A stretch of 64,000 bases of DNA from Oceanithermus profundus DSM 14977. Its GTDB lineage: Bacteria > Deinococcota > Deinococci > Deinococcales > Marinithermaceae. Each line of letters opens with the position of its first letter. Position 1 is the first letter of the stretch. Shown here piece by piece: positions 7,895 to 21,174 of the stretch. A model generated the notes under the pieces. It searched no databases and had not been told where the DNA came from. It saw nothing but the letters and a program-made list of their open reading frames with translations. The DNA lies in contig NC_014761.1 of assembly GCF_000183745.1 (NCBI RefSeq), forward strand, positions 682,001-746,000. Reading direction: 5' to 3'. Made by a program: the position numbers and the translations under genes.

Positions 7895-8866
7895 ATGTTC
7901 AGCGAAGAGGAATGGAACGAAGCCTGGAAGCAGCCGCTGCTCGAGGCCCGGCTCGAGGGCCTGGGGCCGCGGGAGGCGGGCAAGGTGCGCGACATGTACC
8001 GCGCCGGGGACCTGCGGGTGCTCGTGGCCACCGACCGCATCTCGGCCTTCGACCGGGTGCTGGGGGCGGTGCCCTTCCGCGGGCAGGTGCTCAACCAGCT
8101 CTCCGCCTGGTGGTTCGAGGCCACCCGGGACCTGGTGGCGAACCACGTCGTCAGCGTTCCCGACCCGAACGTGACGATCGCGCGCGAGGCCGAACCCCTG
8201 CCCGTCGAGGTGATCGTGCGCGGCTACATCACCGGCAGCACGACCACCTCGCTGTGGTACCTCTACGAGCAGGGCGAACGCGCCCCCTACGGGGTGCCGC
8301 TGCCCGAGGGGCTGGCCAAGAACGACCCGCTGCCCGAGCCGATCATCACCCCGACCACCAAAGCGGCTCCGGGGGAGCACGACGAGCGGCTCACCGCCGC
8401 CGAGGTGACCGAGCGCGGCCTGGTCGAGCCCGCCCTCTGGGAGCGGGTGCAGGAGGTGGCCCTGGCGCTCTTTGCGCGCGGCCAGGAGGTGGCCCGGCGG
8501 GGCGGCCTCGTGCTGGTCGACACCAAGTACGAGTTCGGGCTCGCGGACGGGGAGCTGGTGCTGATCGACGAGGTGCACACCCCCGACTCGAGCCGTTACT
8601 GGGACCTCGCCGCCTACGAGCGCGGGGAGATCGTCCACTACGACAAGGAGCACCTGCGCCTGTGGTACGCCGCCCGCGGCTTCCGCGGCGAGGGCGAGCC
8701 GCCGCCGCTCGCGCCCGAGCTGGCGCGCGAGCTCGCGGAGCTCTACGTGAGCGTCTTCGAGCGGCTCACCGGCGCCCGCTTCGAACCCGGGGCCCAGCCG
8801 GCCGGGCCGCGCATCCAGGAGAACGTCGAACGGGCGCTGGCCGAACTGGGGGTGGCTCGTGGCTAA
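7895..8866 (+). CDS. purC: SAICAR synthase
   Basis: 323 aa enzyme joining aspartate to CAIR with ATP. Recognisable segments are GKVRDMY (phosphate loop), TDRISAFDRVL, VRGYITGSTTTSLW, PTTKA and DTKYEFG. The length is that of the longer, eukaryote-like bacterial PurC group (about 300 aa) rather than the 240 aa form. Start ATG 7895 has GGGAGGG at 7884-7890; an in-frame ATG at 7880 overlapping the purL stop would add MREGS. Its stop overlaps purE by 8 bp. Confidence 0.93.
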   Translation: MFSEEEWNEAWKQPLLEARLEGLGPREAGKVRDMYRAGDLRVLVATDRISAFDRVLGAVPFRGQVLNQLSAWWFEATRDLVANHVVSVPDPNVTIAREAEPLPVEVIVRGYITGSTTTSLWYLYEQGERAPYGVPLPEGLAKNDPLPEPIITPTTKAAPGEHDERLTAAEVTERGLVEPALWERVQEVALALFARGQEVARRGGLVLVDTKYEFGLADGELVLIDEVHTPDSSRYWDLAAYERGEIVHYDKEHLRLWYAARGFRGEGEPPPLAPELARELAELYVSVFERLTGARFEPGAQPAGPRIQENVERALAELGVARG

Positions 8867-9352
8867 GGGGCGCGTAATCGTCCTCATGGGTTCGGCCTCC
8901 GACGCCGAGCACGCCGGCCGGGCCACCGCGCTGCTGGACCGCCTGGGGGTGCCCTGGTCCCTGCACGTGGCCTCGGCCCACAAGACGCCGGCGCGGCTCC
9001 TCGAGGTGCTCGCCGAACACGAACGCCGCGGCGGCGCGCGCGTCTACCTGACGATCGCGGGCCGCTCCAACGCCCTCTCGGGGCTCGCCGACGCCCAGGT
9101 GGCCGCCCCCGTGATCGCCTGTCCGCCGCTGGGCGGCGGACCCTGGGCGCCCTACGACCTGGCCTCGTCGCTGCGCATGCCCTCGGGGGTGGCGCCGCTC
9201 GTCGTCCTCGATCCCGAGAACGCTGCGCTGGCCGCGGTCAAGATCCTGGCCCTGGCCGAACCCGGCCTCGCGGAGGCGGTGCGGTCGTACCAGGCGGCGC
9301 AGCGGGAGAAGCTCGAGCGGGCCGACGCCGCCCTGGGCGGAGGTGCGGCGGA

Positions 9353-9356
<4 letters not shown>
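8859..9356 (+). CDS. purE: Class II PurE (AIR carboxylase signature)
   Basis: 165 aa. GSASD (11-15) and SAHKTP (39-44, catalytic His41) place it in the PurE family. Where class I enzymes have a GAAHLPG loop it has AGRSNALSG (67-75), and later SSLRMPSG (103-110), both typical of class II PurE, which carboxylates AIR directly with CO2. Class I needs N5-CAIR from PurK; no purK is present in this operon. Class assignment rests on motif reading. GTG 8859 overlaps purC, and the stop overlaps the purF GTG by 4 bp. Confidence 0.85.
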
Positions 9357-10768
<1,412 letters not shown>

Positions 10769-10770
10769 GG

Positions 10771-12054
10771 ATGGCCGAGGTGCTGGTGGTGGGCGGCGGC
10801 GGGCGCGAGCACGCGCTCGCCTGGGCGCTGGCCGGGAGCCCCGAGGTGACGCGGGTCTACGTGGCCCCCGGCAACGCCGGCACGGTCGGGCCCGCAGGGG
10901 ACGGCCGCGCCGAGATGGAGCGGGTGCCCCTGGCCGCAGACGACCTGGAGGGGCTGACGGCGTTCGCCGCGCGGCGCGGGGTGGCGCTCACCGTGGTGGG
11001 GCCGGAGGCTCCGCTCGCGGCCGGGCTGGTCGACCGCTTCGCGGAGGCGGGGCTGGCGGTCTTCGGGCCCCGGCGCGAGGCGGCGCGCATCGAGGCCTCC
11101 AAGGCCTTCGCCAAGGCGCTGATGGACGAGGCGGGGGTGCCCACAGCGAGCTGGCGCGCCTTCGACCGCGCGGAGGCGGCGCTGGCGCACCTGGAGGCGA
11201 CGCCCGCGCCCTGGGTCGTCAAGGCCAGCGGGCTGGCCGCGGGCAAGGGCGTGCTCGTCACCGACGACTACGAGGAGGCCCGCGCCTTCGTGCAGGGCCT
11301 GTTTGCGGGGCGGTTCGGCGCGGCGGGCCGCCGGGTGGTGATCGAGGCCTACCTCGAGGGCCCCGAGCTCTCGGTCTTCGCGGTGGCCGCGGGCGAGCGC
11401 TTCGTCCTCCTGCCCCCGGCGCGCGACTACAAACGGATCTACGAAGGCGGCCTGGGGCCCAATACCGGGGGCATGGGGGCGCTCGCGCCGGTGGCGCTGC
11501 CCCCGGGGCTGCTCGAGGAGGTGGGGCGCACGGTGATCGCCCCCACGCTGGCGGCGCTGGCCGCCCGGGGCGCGCCCTACCTGGGGGTGCTCTACGCCGG
11601 GCTCAAGCTCACCCCCGCCGGCCCGAAGGTGCTCGAGTTCAACGCCCGCTTCGGCGACCCCGAGACCCAGGCGGTGCTGCCGCTCTTGCAAAGCGACCTC
11701 TACCGCCTGCTCATGGACGCGGTGGAGGGGCGGCCCGACGCCGCGCCGCTGCGGTCCGCGGGGGCGGCGCTGGCCGTGGTGCTGGCCGCGCCCGGCTACC
11801 CCGGGGCCTACCCCAAGGGCCTGCCCGTCGAAGGGCTCGAGCAGGCGGAGGCCCTGCCCGGGGTGCACGTCTTCCACGCCGGCACCGAGCGCGCGGGCGG
11901 GCGCGTGGTCACCGCCGGCGGCCGGGTGCTGGCCGTCGTGGGCCGGGCGGACACGCCCGAACAGGCGCGCACGCGCGCTTACGCCGCGGTGCGGCGGGTG
12001 CACTTCGAGGGCATGCACTACCGGCGCGACATCGGCACGGAGGTGGTGGGGTGA
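10771..12054 (+). CDS. purD: Phosphoribosylamine-glycine ligase
   Basis: 427 aa ATP-grasp ligase making GAR from phosphoribosylamine and glycine. VVGGGGREHALAWAL opens the N domain. ATP-grasp segments include WVVKASGLAAGKGV and GPNTGGMGALAP, with metal ligands in LEFNARFGDPETQ. Length is normal for the family. ATG 10771 follows purF by 2 nt and has GGGGAGGGG (10757-10765). Downstream purM starts inside its stop codon. Confidence 0.94.
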   Translation: MAEVLVVGGGGREHALAWALAGSPEVTRVYVAPGNAGTVGPAGDGRAEMERVPLAADDLEGLTAFAARRGVALTVVGPEAPLAAGLVDRFAEAGLAVFGPRREAARIEASKAFAKALMDEAGVPTASWRAFDRAEAALAHLEATPAPWVVKASGLAAGKGVLVTDDYEEARAFVQGLFAGRFGAAGRRVVIEAYLEGPELSVFAVAAGERFVLLPPARDYKRIYEGGLGPNTGGMGALAPVALPPGLLEEVGRTVIAPTLAALAARGAPYLGVLYAGLKLTPAGPKVLEFNARFGDPETQAVLPLLQSDLYRLLMDAVEGRPDAAPLRSAGAALAVVLAAPGYPGAYPKGLPVEGLEQAEALPGVHVFHAGTERAGGRVVTAGGRVLAVVGRADTPEQARTRAYAAVRRVHFEGMHYRRDIGTEVVG

Positions 12055-13070
12055 GGTACGAGGACGCAGGGGTAAACCTGGACGCCGCCGAGGAAACCAC
12101 CCGGCGCATCAAGGAGGCGCTCGCCCCGGTGCGGCACCCCGGCGTGATCGCGGGGGTAGGGGCGTTCGCGGGCGCCTTCGACGCCGGTCGGCTCGCGGAG
12201 CTGGAGCGCCCGGTGCTGCTCGCCTCCACCGACGGCGTGGGCACCAAGACGCTCGTCGCCGCCCGGGTCGGGCGCTGGCGCGGCCTCGGCGCCGATCTGG
12301 TGAACCACGGCATCGACGACCTGCTCGCGGCGGGGGGGCGGCCGCTCTTCTTTCTCGACTACCTGGCCGCGGCCCGGCTCGAGCCCGCGGTCGCCTTCGA
12401 GGTGGTGGCGGGGCTGGCCGAGGCCGCGGCGGCCGCGGATCTGGCCGTCCTCGGCGGCGAGACCGCGGAGATGCCCGGCGTCTACCGCGAGGGGGCGCTG
12501 GACCTCGCGGGGACGATCGTCGGCTACGCCGAGCGGGCCCGCCTTCCCGACCCGGCGCGGGTGCGCCCGGGCGACGTGCTGGTCGCCCTGCCCAGCTCGG
12601 GGCTGCACACCAACGGCTACTCGCTGGCGCGGCGGGCGCTCGCGGAGCTGGACTGGGAAGCGCCGCGCGAGGACCTGGGGGGACGGAGCGTCGCGGACGC
12701 CCTGCTCGAGCCCCACCGCAGCTACCTGCCGGAGTGGCGGCGGCTCGAGCGCGCGGGACTCCTGCCCAAGACGGCCGCCCACATCACCGGCGGCGGCGTC
12801 TACGGCAACCTGCCGCGGGCGCTGCCCGCGGGGCTCGGGGCGCGGCTGGAGCGCGGCCGCTGGCCCGAGCCCCCGATCTTCGACCTGATCCGGCGCCGCG
12901 GCGGGGTGGAGGCGCGCGAGATGTTCCGGGTTTTCAACATGGGCCTGGGGATGCTGCTCGTCTACGATCCCGACGCGGCGGAGGCGGCCCTCGAGGTGCT
13001 GGAGGAGGGCCGGCGCGCCGGCGTGGTGGTGCGGGGCGAAGGGGTTTCCGTGGAGGGCGTGGATGGCTGA
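12051..13070 (+). CDS. purM: AIR synthetase (FGAM cyclo-ligase)
   Basis: 339 aa AIRS-fold enzyme that closes FGAM to AIR with ATP. Signatures are STDGVGTKT, NHGIDDLLAAG, LGGETAEMPGVY, LPSSGLHTNGYSL and AHITGGGVYGNLPR. GTG 12051 overlaps the purD TGA; GGAGGTGG lies 6-7 nt upstream. It makes the substrate of PurE, encoded upstream in the same operon. Confidence 0.94.
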   Translation: MRYEDAGVNLDAAEETTRRIKEALAPVRHPGVIAGVGAFAGAFDAGRLAELERPVLLASTDGVGTKTLVAARVGRWRGLGADLVNHGIDDLLAAGGRPLFFLDYLAAARLEPAVAFEVVAGLAEAAAAADLAVLGGETAEMPGVYREGALDLAGTIVGYAERARLPDPARVRPGDVLVALPSSGLHTNGYSLARRALAELDWEAPREDLGGRSVADALLEPHRSYLPEWRRLERAGLLPKTAAHITGGGVYGNLPRALPAGLGARLERGRWPEPPIFDLIRRRGGVEAREMFRVFNMGLGMLLVYDPDAAEAALEVLEEGRRAGVVVRGEGVSVEGVDG

Positions 13071-13653
13071 GCCGGCGCGGCTGGTGGTGCTCGCCTCCGG
13101 CCGGGGCACGAACCTGCAGGCCGTCCTCGACGCCTGCGCCGAGGGTGAGCTGCCCGCGCGGGTGGCGCTGGTGGTCTCCGACAAGCCCAGCCCGGCGCTG
13201 GAGCGGGCGCAGAGGGCGCGTACGGCCGCGCTCTACCTGCCAAAGCCGAAGAACGTTCCGCGCGCGGACTACGACGCCGAGCTCGCCCGCTACGTGGCCG
13301 CGGCCCGCCCCGACCTGGTGGTGCTCGCGGGCTGGATGCGCATCCTCACCCCGGCCTTCCTCGACCGCTTCCCCGAGCGGGTGATCAACCTGCACCCGGC
13401 GCTGCCCGGGGCCTTCCCCGGCACCGACGCCATCCGCCGCAGCTACGAGGCCTTCCGCCGCGGCGAGGTCGAAAGCGGCGGGGTGATGGTCCACCGCGTC
13501 GTGCCCGAGGTCGACGCCGGCCCCGTCGTCCTCGCCGAGCCGGTTCCCATCGAACCCGGCGACACCCTCGAGCGGTTCGAGGCGCGGGTGCACGCCGTGG
13601 AGCACCGGCTGCTGATCCGCGCGATCGCCCGCGTCCTGCGCGCCCGGCGCTGA
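13063..13653 (+). CDS. purN: GAR formyltransferase
   Basis: 196 aa enzyme transferring formyl from 10-formyl-THF to GAR. LASGRGTNLQ is the GAR-phosphate site. INLHPALPGAFPG carries the Asn-x-His catalytic pair, and VHRVVPEVDAGP the catalytic Asp. ATG 13063 overlaps purM by 8 bp. This is the last gene of the pur operon; purB and purH functions must be encoded elsewhere. Confidence 0.93.
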   Translation: MAEPARLVVLASGRGTNLQAVLDACAEGELPARVALVVSDKPSPALERAQRARTAALYLPKPKNVPRADYDAELARYVAAARPDLVVLAGWMRILTPAFLDRFPERVINLHPALPGAFPGTDAIRRSYEAFRRGEVESGGVMVHRVVPEVDAGPVVLAEPVPIEPGDTLERFEARVHAVEHRLLIRAIARVLRARR

Positions 13654-13678
13654 AGCCCGGCCTCCGCGCGGGGCGCAT

Positions 13679-13684
13679 TAAACT
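13679..13684 (+). promoter_or_regulatory. Leaderless -10 box, 89-aa protein gene
   Basis: TAAACT 6 nt before ATG 13691, with no ribosome-binding sequence between them. It lies 25 nt after the purN stop, so the next gene has its own start. Confidence 0.55.
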
Positions 13685-13690
13685 ACGGTC

Positions 13691-13960
13691 ATGAAACTCT
13701 ACCTCGTCACCAACGTCCTGCGTTCGGGTGCCGGCCCCGTCGTCGAGTCGGTCTACGTGGTCGCGGCCGAAAACGAAGAGGAGGCCCGCGGCAAGGCCCG
13801 CGGCAAGGCCCGGACGGAGCTGCTCGAACAACGCGTGCGTTCCGTGGTCTTCGATCACGAAGGCACGGCGCTCGTCTGGATGGGCGCGCCGCAGACCGGA
13901 GAGGCCGAGCACCGCAGCGGCCGCACCAAGAAGGAGAGCGGCATGCGCGACGGCCGCTAG
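13691..13960 (+). CDS. Small charged protein, function unknown
   Basis: 89 aa. A predicted alpha/beta core (residues 1-65, opening MKLYLVTNVLRSG and with an acidic helix around ENEEEARGKARGKA) is followed by a basic, probably disordered tail (RSGRTKKESGMRDGR). No motif, signal or membrane segment is recognised. ATG 13691 is supported by TAAACT 6 nt upstream. It stands alone between the pur and nuo operons on the same strand. Confidence 0.6.
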   Translation: MKLYLVTNVLRSGAGPVVESVYVVAAENEEEARGKARGKARTELLEQRVRSVVFDHEGTALVWMGAPQTGEAEHRSGRTKKESGMRDGR

Positions 13961-14062
13961 GCAATTGTGACGCCCGTAGCTGCCCCCGTCCCCGGAGAGG
14001 GCTAGGCTGAGGCCGCAGACCGACCGGGACGAATGGGCCTCCTGGGCCACCGGCGACCGGGT

Positions 14063-14126
14063 TAAACTTATGAAGACTGCGTTTTTCATCGTTCGCTCAC
14101 CCCTAGGGCCGGTCAAGTGAACGATG
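14063..14126 (+). promoter_or_regulatory. nuo operon promoter and leader stem
   Basis: TAAACT (14063-14068) is the best -10 before nuoA; no consensus -35 is seen. In the leader, CATCGTTC (14087-14094) and GAACGATG (14119-14126) are perfect 8-bp inverted repeats separated by 24 nt, ending 4 nt before the AAAAGGAGGGG ribosome site. The rest of the 13961-14146 gap shows nothing else recognisable. Confidence 0.4.
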
Positions 14127-14146
14127 GCACAAAAGGAGGGGATACG

Positions 14147-14506
14147 TTGCAAGCCACGACGGAGTACATCAACATCCTGATCTACCTGGGCATCGCCGCC
14201 GGGATCGGTGTGGTCATGCTGGCGATGGGGGCGATGCTGGGGCCCAAGAAACCCAGCCCCACCAAGCTGATGCCCTACGAGTCGGGCAACGACCCGGCCG
14301 GTGAAGTGCACCGATTACCGGTGCATTTTTACGTGGTGGCCATGCTCTTCATCATCTTCGACGTCGAGGTGGCCTTCCTCTGGCCCTACGCCGTCAACGC
14401 CGGGAAACTCGGCATCGCCGGCTTCTGGGCGGTGACGACGTTCACCCTGATCGTGCTCGCGGGCTTCGTCTACGAGTGGAAGAAGGGGGTGATGAAGTGG
14501 GATTGA
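14147..14506 (+). CDS. nuoA: NADH-quinone oxidoreductase subunit A (Nqo7)
   Basis: 119 aa, three membrane helices (about 8-28, 63-83, 92-112), membrane arm of complex I. The loop [18 protein letters not shown] is the family signature region near the quinone site. TTG 14147 is chosen because AAGGAGGGG lies 5-6 nt upstream and it gives exactly the Thermus Nqo7 length; an in-frame GTG at 14117 lacks a ribosome site. It opens the 14-gene operon, and nuoB overlaps its 3' end by 10 bp. Confidence 0.92.
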   Translation: MQATTEYINILIYLGIAAGIGVVMLAMGAMLGPKKPSPTKLMPYESGNDPAGEVHRLPVHFYVVAMLFIIFDVEVAFLWPYAVNAGKLGIAGFWAVTTFTLIVLAGFVYEWKKGVMKWD

Positions 14507-15036
14507 AAGACCTGTTCGAACGCGACGTGCAGGAGCTCGAGCGTGAGGGCATCCTCTTCACCACCCTCGAGAAGCTGGTGGCCTGGGGCCGCTCCAACTC
14601 GCTTTGGCCCGTCACCTTCGGGTTGGCGTGCTGCGCCATCGAGATGATGGCCTCCTCCAACGCCCGCAACGACCTCTCCCGTTTCGGTTCCGAGGTCTTC
14701 CGCGCCAGCCCGCGCCAGGCCGACGTGATGATCGTAGCCGGCCGCCTCTCGAAGAAGATGGCCCCGGTCATGCGCCGCGTCTACGACCAGATGGGCGACC
14801 CCAAGTGGGTCATCGCCATGGGCGCCTGCGCCGCTTCGGGGGGAATGTTCAACAACTACGCGATCGTCCAGTCGGTCGAGAGCGTGGTCCCGGTGGACGT
14901 CTACGTGCCCGGCTGCCCGCCGCGGCCCGAGGCGCTCATCTACGCGGTGATGCAGCTGCAGAAGAAGATCCGCGGACAGGCCTACGACGACGCCGGGCGC
15001 AAGCTGCCGCCCATCGAGGCCTGGGTGAGGGGGTAG
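14497..15036 (+). CDS. nuoB: NADH-quinone oxidoreductase subunit B (Nqo6)
   Basis: 179 aa peripheral subunit holding cluster N2, the last electron carrier before quinone. The four ligands Cys45, Cys46 ([10 protein letters not shown]), Cys111 and Cys140 (PGCPPRPEA) sit at the same numbers as in Thermus. GTG 14497 overlaps nuoA and yields [10 protein letters not shown], the normal N-terminus. Confidence 0.95.
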   Translation: MGLKDLFERDVQELEREGILFTTLEKLVAWGRSNSLWPVTFGLACCAIEMMASSNARNDLSRFGSEVFRASPRQADVMIVAGRLSKKMAPVMRRVYDQMGDPKWVIAMGACAASGGMFNNYAIVQSVESVVPVDVYVPGCPPRPEALIYAVMQLQKKIRGQAYDDAGRKLPPIEAWVRG

Positions 15037-15039
15037 AGC

Positions 15040-15669
15040 GTGCGACTCGAACGTGCCAAAGCCTACGCCGCGGAGCGCGGCTACGCCGTGGAGGAAGCGC
15101 GCGGCCTCGTCTGGGTGGACGTTCCGCGGGAAGCCCTCGGCGACTTCTTCCAGGCGATGCAGGAGCTGGGGTTCAACTACCTGGCCAACGTCATCGGCAT
15201 CGACTACAGCACCTACCCCGAGCCCCGGCCCGAGCGCTACGCCGTGCTGCACGAGCTGGTATCGATGAAGGGTTGGAAGGACGGCGACGGCTCGCGCTTC
15301 TTCGCGCGAATCTGGGTCCCCGAGCGCGACCCGGTGCTCCCCTCGGCCGTCCCCTTCTACGCCAGCGCCAACTTCTTCGAACGCGAGATCTTCGACCTGC
15401 TGGGGATCCGCTTTGAGGGGCACCCCGACCTGCGCAAGATCCTGACCCCCGAGGACCTGGAAGGCCACCCCTTGCGCAAGGACTACCCCCTGGGGGAGAC
15501 GCCCACCCAGTTCAAGGACGGCCGCTACATCGACCCCGCATCGTTCCGGGCGGGGCTTAAGGGCGGGGATCCGGGCCTGACCGGGCGCCGCGGCGGCGCG
15601 CGCCGCGGCTACGCCGAGATCTATGAAGACGTGCGGCGGGCGCAGGCCGCCGAAGGGGAGGACGCATGA
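15040..15669 (+). CDS. nuoC: NADH-quinone oxidoreductase subunit C (Nqo5)
   Basis: 209 aa 30-kDa hydrophilic subunit that scaffolds NuoB and NuoD. The family signature ERE(I)[16 protein letters not shown] and LRKDYPLGE are seen at about 112-150. The C-terminus ([12 protein letters not shown]) is a basic extension that packs on neighbours in Thermus. GTG 15040 lies 3 nt after nuoB; the stop overlaps nuoD. Confidence 0.93.
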   Translation: MRLERAKAYAAERGYAVEEARGLVWVDVPREALGDFFQAMQELGFNYLANVIGIDYSTYPEPRPERYAVLHELVSMKGWKDGDGSRFFARIWVPERDPVLPSAVPFYASANFFEREIFDLLGIRFEGHPDLRKILTPEDLEGHPLRKDYPLGETPTQFKDGRYIDPASFRAGLKGGDPGLTGRRGGARRGYAEIYEDVRRAQAAEGEDA

Positions 15670-16880
15670 AACCGCACACCGACGTTCCCCCGCGCGAAGA
15701 GCCGCGCGAGCTGCGCAGCGAGCTGATGGTCCTCAACGTCGGCCCGCAGCACCCCTCCACCCACGGCGTGCTCCGCGTCGTGGTCACGCTCGCCGGCGAG
15801 GAGATCGTCGACCTGGTGCCCCACATCGGCTACCTGCACTCGGGCTTCGAGAAGACGATGGAGCACCGCACCTACACCCAGAACTTCACCTACACGCCGC
15901 GTATGGACTACGTGCACTCCTTCGCGCACGACCTCGCCTACGCGCTCACGGTGGAGAAGCTGGTGGGGGCGCAGGTGCCCGAACGCGCCGAGACGATCCG
16001 CATCATCCTCAACGAGCTCAGCCGCATCGCCAGCCACCTGATCTTCGTGGCCACCGGGCTGCTGGACCTGGGGGCGATGACCCCCTTCTTCTACGCCTTC
16101 CGCGAGCGCGAGGCCATCCTCGACCTCTTCGAGTGGGTCACCGGCCAGCGCTTCCACCACAACTACCTGCGCGTGGGGGGCCTCAAGGAGGACGTGCCCG
16201 AGGAGTTCGTCCCCGAGCTGAAGAAGTTCCTCTCGGGCTTCCTCGCCAAGGTGGACGACTACCAGGGGATGTTCGACGGCTCGCCGATCTTCGCCTCGCG
16301 CGCCCGCGACATCGGGGTCATTCCTCCGGAGGTGGCCATCAACCTGGGGCTGACCGGCGGCAGCCTGCGCGCCAGCGGCGTCAACTACGACGTGCGCAAG
16401 GCGCACCCCTACGGCGGCTACGACAAGTACGACTTCGACGTGCCCCTGGGCACGCGCGGCGACGTCTACGACCGCATGATCGTGCGCCTCGAGGAGATGC
16501 GGCAGTCGCACCGGATCATCGAGCAGGCCGTCGAGCGGCTGGAACCCGGTCCGATTCGCGACCCCAACCCGCACCTCTCGCTGCCGCCGCGCGAGATGCT
16601 CGGCCGCAGCATGGAGGCCCTGATCTTCCACTTCAAGCTGGTCACCGAGGGCTTCCACCCCCCGCTGGGCGAGGTCTACGTCCCCACCGAGTCGGCGCGC
16701 GGCGAGCTCGCCTACTACATCGTCTCCGACGGGGGCAGCATGCCCTACCGCGTCAAGATCCGCACCCCCGAGTTCGTCAACATCCAGTCGCTGGCCTACG
16801 CCAGCAAGGGGCACCAGTTCGCCGACTTCATCGCCATCCTCGCCACCCTCGACCCGGTGCTCGGGGGCATCGACCGCTAA
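15666..16880 (+). CDS. nuoD: NADH-quinone oxidoreductase subunit D (Nqo4)
   Basis: 404 aa 49-kDa subunit that forms the quinone cavity with Nuo[13 protein letters not shown] (about 25-36) contains the quinone-contacting His region, and [13 protein letters not shown] lies near the C-terminus. Length is close to Thermus Nqo4 (about 409). ATG 15666 overlaps the nuoC TGA. Confidence 0.95.
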   Translation: MKPHTDVPPREEPRELRSELMVLNVGPQHPSTHGVLRVVVTLAGEEIVDLVPHIGYLHSGFEKTMEHRTYTQNFTYTPRMDYVHSFAHDLAYALTVEKLVGAQVPERAETIRIILNELSRIASHLIFVATGLLDLGAMTPFFYAFREREAILDLFEWVTGQRFHHNYLRVGGLKEDVPEEFVPELKKFLSGFLAKVDDYQGMFDGSPIFASRARDIGVIPPEVAINLGLTGGSLRASGVNYDVRKAHPYGGYDKYDFDVPLGTRGDVYDRMIVRLEEMRQSHRIIEQAVERLEPGPIRDPNPHLSLPPREMLGRSMEALIFHFKLVTEGFHPPLGEVYVPTESARGELAYYIVSDGGSMPYRVKIRTPEFVNIQSLAYASKGHQFADFIAILATLDPVLGGIDR

Positions 16881-16892
16881 CGGAGGTAACGC

Positions 16893-17465
16893 ATGGGCTT
16901 CTTTGACGACAAGCAGGAATGGCTCGCCGAGGTCTTCGCGCAGTACCCCGAAGACCGCCGGCGCTCCGCGCTCATGCCCCTCCTGCGGCGGGTGCAGCAG
17001 GACGAGGGCTACGTCGACTTCGAGCGCATGAAGGAGATCGCCGAGCTGGTGGGCACCACCGCCACCGAGGTGGCCGGGGTGATGAGCTTCTACAGCTACT
17101 ACCAGGGGCTGCCCACGGGCAAGTACCACATCCAGGTCTGCCGCACGCTCAGCTGCAAGCTGGCGGGGGCGGACGAGCTGTGGCACACGCTCACCGAGCG
17201 CCTGGGCATCCTCCCCGGCGAGGTGACCCCCGACGGCCGCTTCAGCCTCCAGGCGGTGGAGTGCCTGGGCAGCTGCCACACCGGCCCGGTGATCCAGGTG
17301 GGGGACGAACCCTACGTCGAACGCGTCACCAAGGCGCGGCTCGAGGCCCTGCTTGAGGGCCTGATGCAGGACAAGCCGCTCGACGAGGTGCGCAAGACGC
17401 TGCCCGACGAGGACAAGATGGGCAAGGCCACGATCGAGCTCGACGGGGAAGGGGGTGCGTCGTGA
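16893..17465 (+). CDS. nuoE: NADH-quinone oxidoreductase subunit E (Nqo2)
   Basis: 190 aa thioredoxin-like subunit with the [2Fe-2S] cluster N1a. Ligands Cys83, Cys88 (CRTLSC), Cys124 and Cys128 (CLGSC) are at Thermus numbering. About nine residues longer than Thermus Nqo2, at the C-terminus. ATG 16893 has GGAGGTAA upstream, the only clear intergenic gap (12 nt) within the first operon half. Confidence 0.94.
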   Translation: MGFFDDKQEWLAEVFAQYPEDRRRSALMPLLRRVQQDEGYVDFERMKEIAELVGTTATEVAGVMSFYSYYQGLPTGKYHIQVCRTLSCKLAGADELWHTLTERLGILPGEVTPDGRFSLQAVECLGSCHTGPVIQVGDEPYVERVTKARLEALLEGLMQDKPLDEVRKTLPDEDKMGKATIELDGEGGAS

Positions 17466-18781
17466 GCGAAGGACCGATTACCAGCGGCCACGATCCGCGC
17501 TTCACCCCCACCCTCTACGCCCACGTGGGCAAGCCGAACAGCTGGACCCTCGACTACTACCTGGGCCACGGCGGCTACGAGACCGCCCGCGCGGTGCTCA
17601 CCGGCAAGCAGCCCGAAGAGGTGGTGGAGGAGGTCAAGAAGAGCGGCCTACGCGGGCGCGGCGGCGCCGGCTTTCCTACGGGCGTGAAGTGGAGCTTCAT
17701 GCCCAACGACGGGCAGCAGCACTACCTGATCGCCAACGCCGACGAGTCGGAACCCGCCTCCTTCAAGGACCGCTACCTGATGGAGGACGACCCGCACCAG
17801 CTGATCGAGGGCATGATCATTGGCGGCTACGCCATCCGCGCCACCAAGGGCTACGTCTACATCCGCGGCGAGTACCGCAAGGCCTACGACCGCCTCACCG
17901 CCGCCATCCGCGAGGCCTACGAGCGCGGCTACCTGGGCAAGAACCTCTTCGGTTCCGGCTTCGACTTCGACCTCTACGTGCACCGGGGTGCGGGGGCCTA
18001 CATCTGCGGCGAGGAGACGGCGCTCATGAACTCGCTCGAGGGCCTGCGCGCCAACCCGCGGATGAAGCCGCCCTTCCCGGCCCAGTCGGGCCTCTACGGC
18101 AAGCCGACGACGATCAACAACATCGAGTCGCTGGCCAGCGTGGTCCACATCCTGCAGCGCGGCGCCGACTGGTTCGCGCAGATGGGCACGGAGCGCTCGA
18201 AGGGCATGAAGCTCTTCCAGGTCTCGGGTCCGGCGCGCCGCCCGGGGGTCTACGAGCTGCCGCTGGGCACCCCCTTCCGCGAGCTCATCTACGACTGGGC
18301 CGGCGGCCCCACCGAGCCGATCAAGGCCTTCATCCCCGGCGGTTCCTCGACGCCGCTCCTGCCCTTCACCGACGAGTACCTGGACCTGCCGATGGACTAC
18401 GAGTCGCTCGTGGCCGCCAAGTCGGCGCTGGGCACGGGCGGGGTGGTCCTCATCCCCGAGTCGGTCTGCATCGTGGACGCGATGTGGAACCTGATCCGCT
18501 TCTACGGCCACGAGTCCTGCGGCAAGTGCACCCCCTGCCGCGAAGGGGTCTCGGGCTGGCTGCCGCAGCTCTTCGAGAAGTTCGAGCGCGGCCAGGCGAC
18601 CCAGGAGGACCTGAAGACGATGGAGGACCTGCTCGACCAGATCGAGGGCCGCAGCTTCTGCCCGCTCGCCGACGCCGCGGTCTGGCCGATTCGCGGGGCG
18701 CTGCGGCACTTCCGCGACGAGTTCCTGCACCACATCGAACACGGCACCTGCGCCGTGAAGTCCGGGCCGAGGTGGAGGTGA
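17462..18781 (+). CDS. nuoF: NADH-quinone oxidoreductase subunit F (Nqo1)
   Basis: 439 aa NADH-oxidising subunit binding FMN and cluster N3. [13 protein letters not shown] (about 65-77) is the nucleotide loop and [12 protein letters not shown] the FMN region. Cluster ligands Cys353, Cys356, Cys359 ([12 protein letters not shown]) and Cys400 are intact. GTG 17462 overlaps nuoE; nuoG follows after 2 nt. Confidence 0.95.
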   Translation: MSEGPITSGHDPRFTPTLYAHVGKPNSWTLDYYLGHGGYETARAVLTGKQPEEVVEEVKKSGLRGRGGAGFPTGVKWSFMPNDGQQHYLIANADESEPASFKDRYLMEDDPHQLIEGMIIGGYAIRATKGYVYIRGEYRKAYDRLTAAIREAYERGYLGKNLFGSGFDFDLYVHRGAGAYICGEETALMNSLEGLRANPRMKPPFPAQSGLYGKPTTINNIESLASVVHILQRGADWFAQMGTERSKGMKLFQVSGPARRPGVYELPLGTPFRELIYDWAGGPTEPIKAFIPGGSSTPLLPFTDEYLDLPMDYESLVAAKSALGTGGVVLIPESVCIVDAMWNLIRFYGHESCGKCTPCREGVSGWLPQLFEKFERGQATQEDLKTMEDLLDQIEGRSFCPLADAAVWPIRGALRHFRDEFLHHIEHGTCAVKSGPRWR

Positions 18782-18783
18782 GC

Positions 18784-21170
<2,387 letters not shown>

Positions 21171-21174
<4 letters not shown>

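Noticed and set aside
17455-18783. Open frame joined to nuoG upstream
   Set aside because: It overlaps nuoF in another frame; the NuoG N-terminus with N1b ligands begins at 18784.
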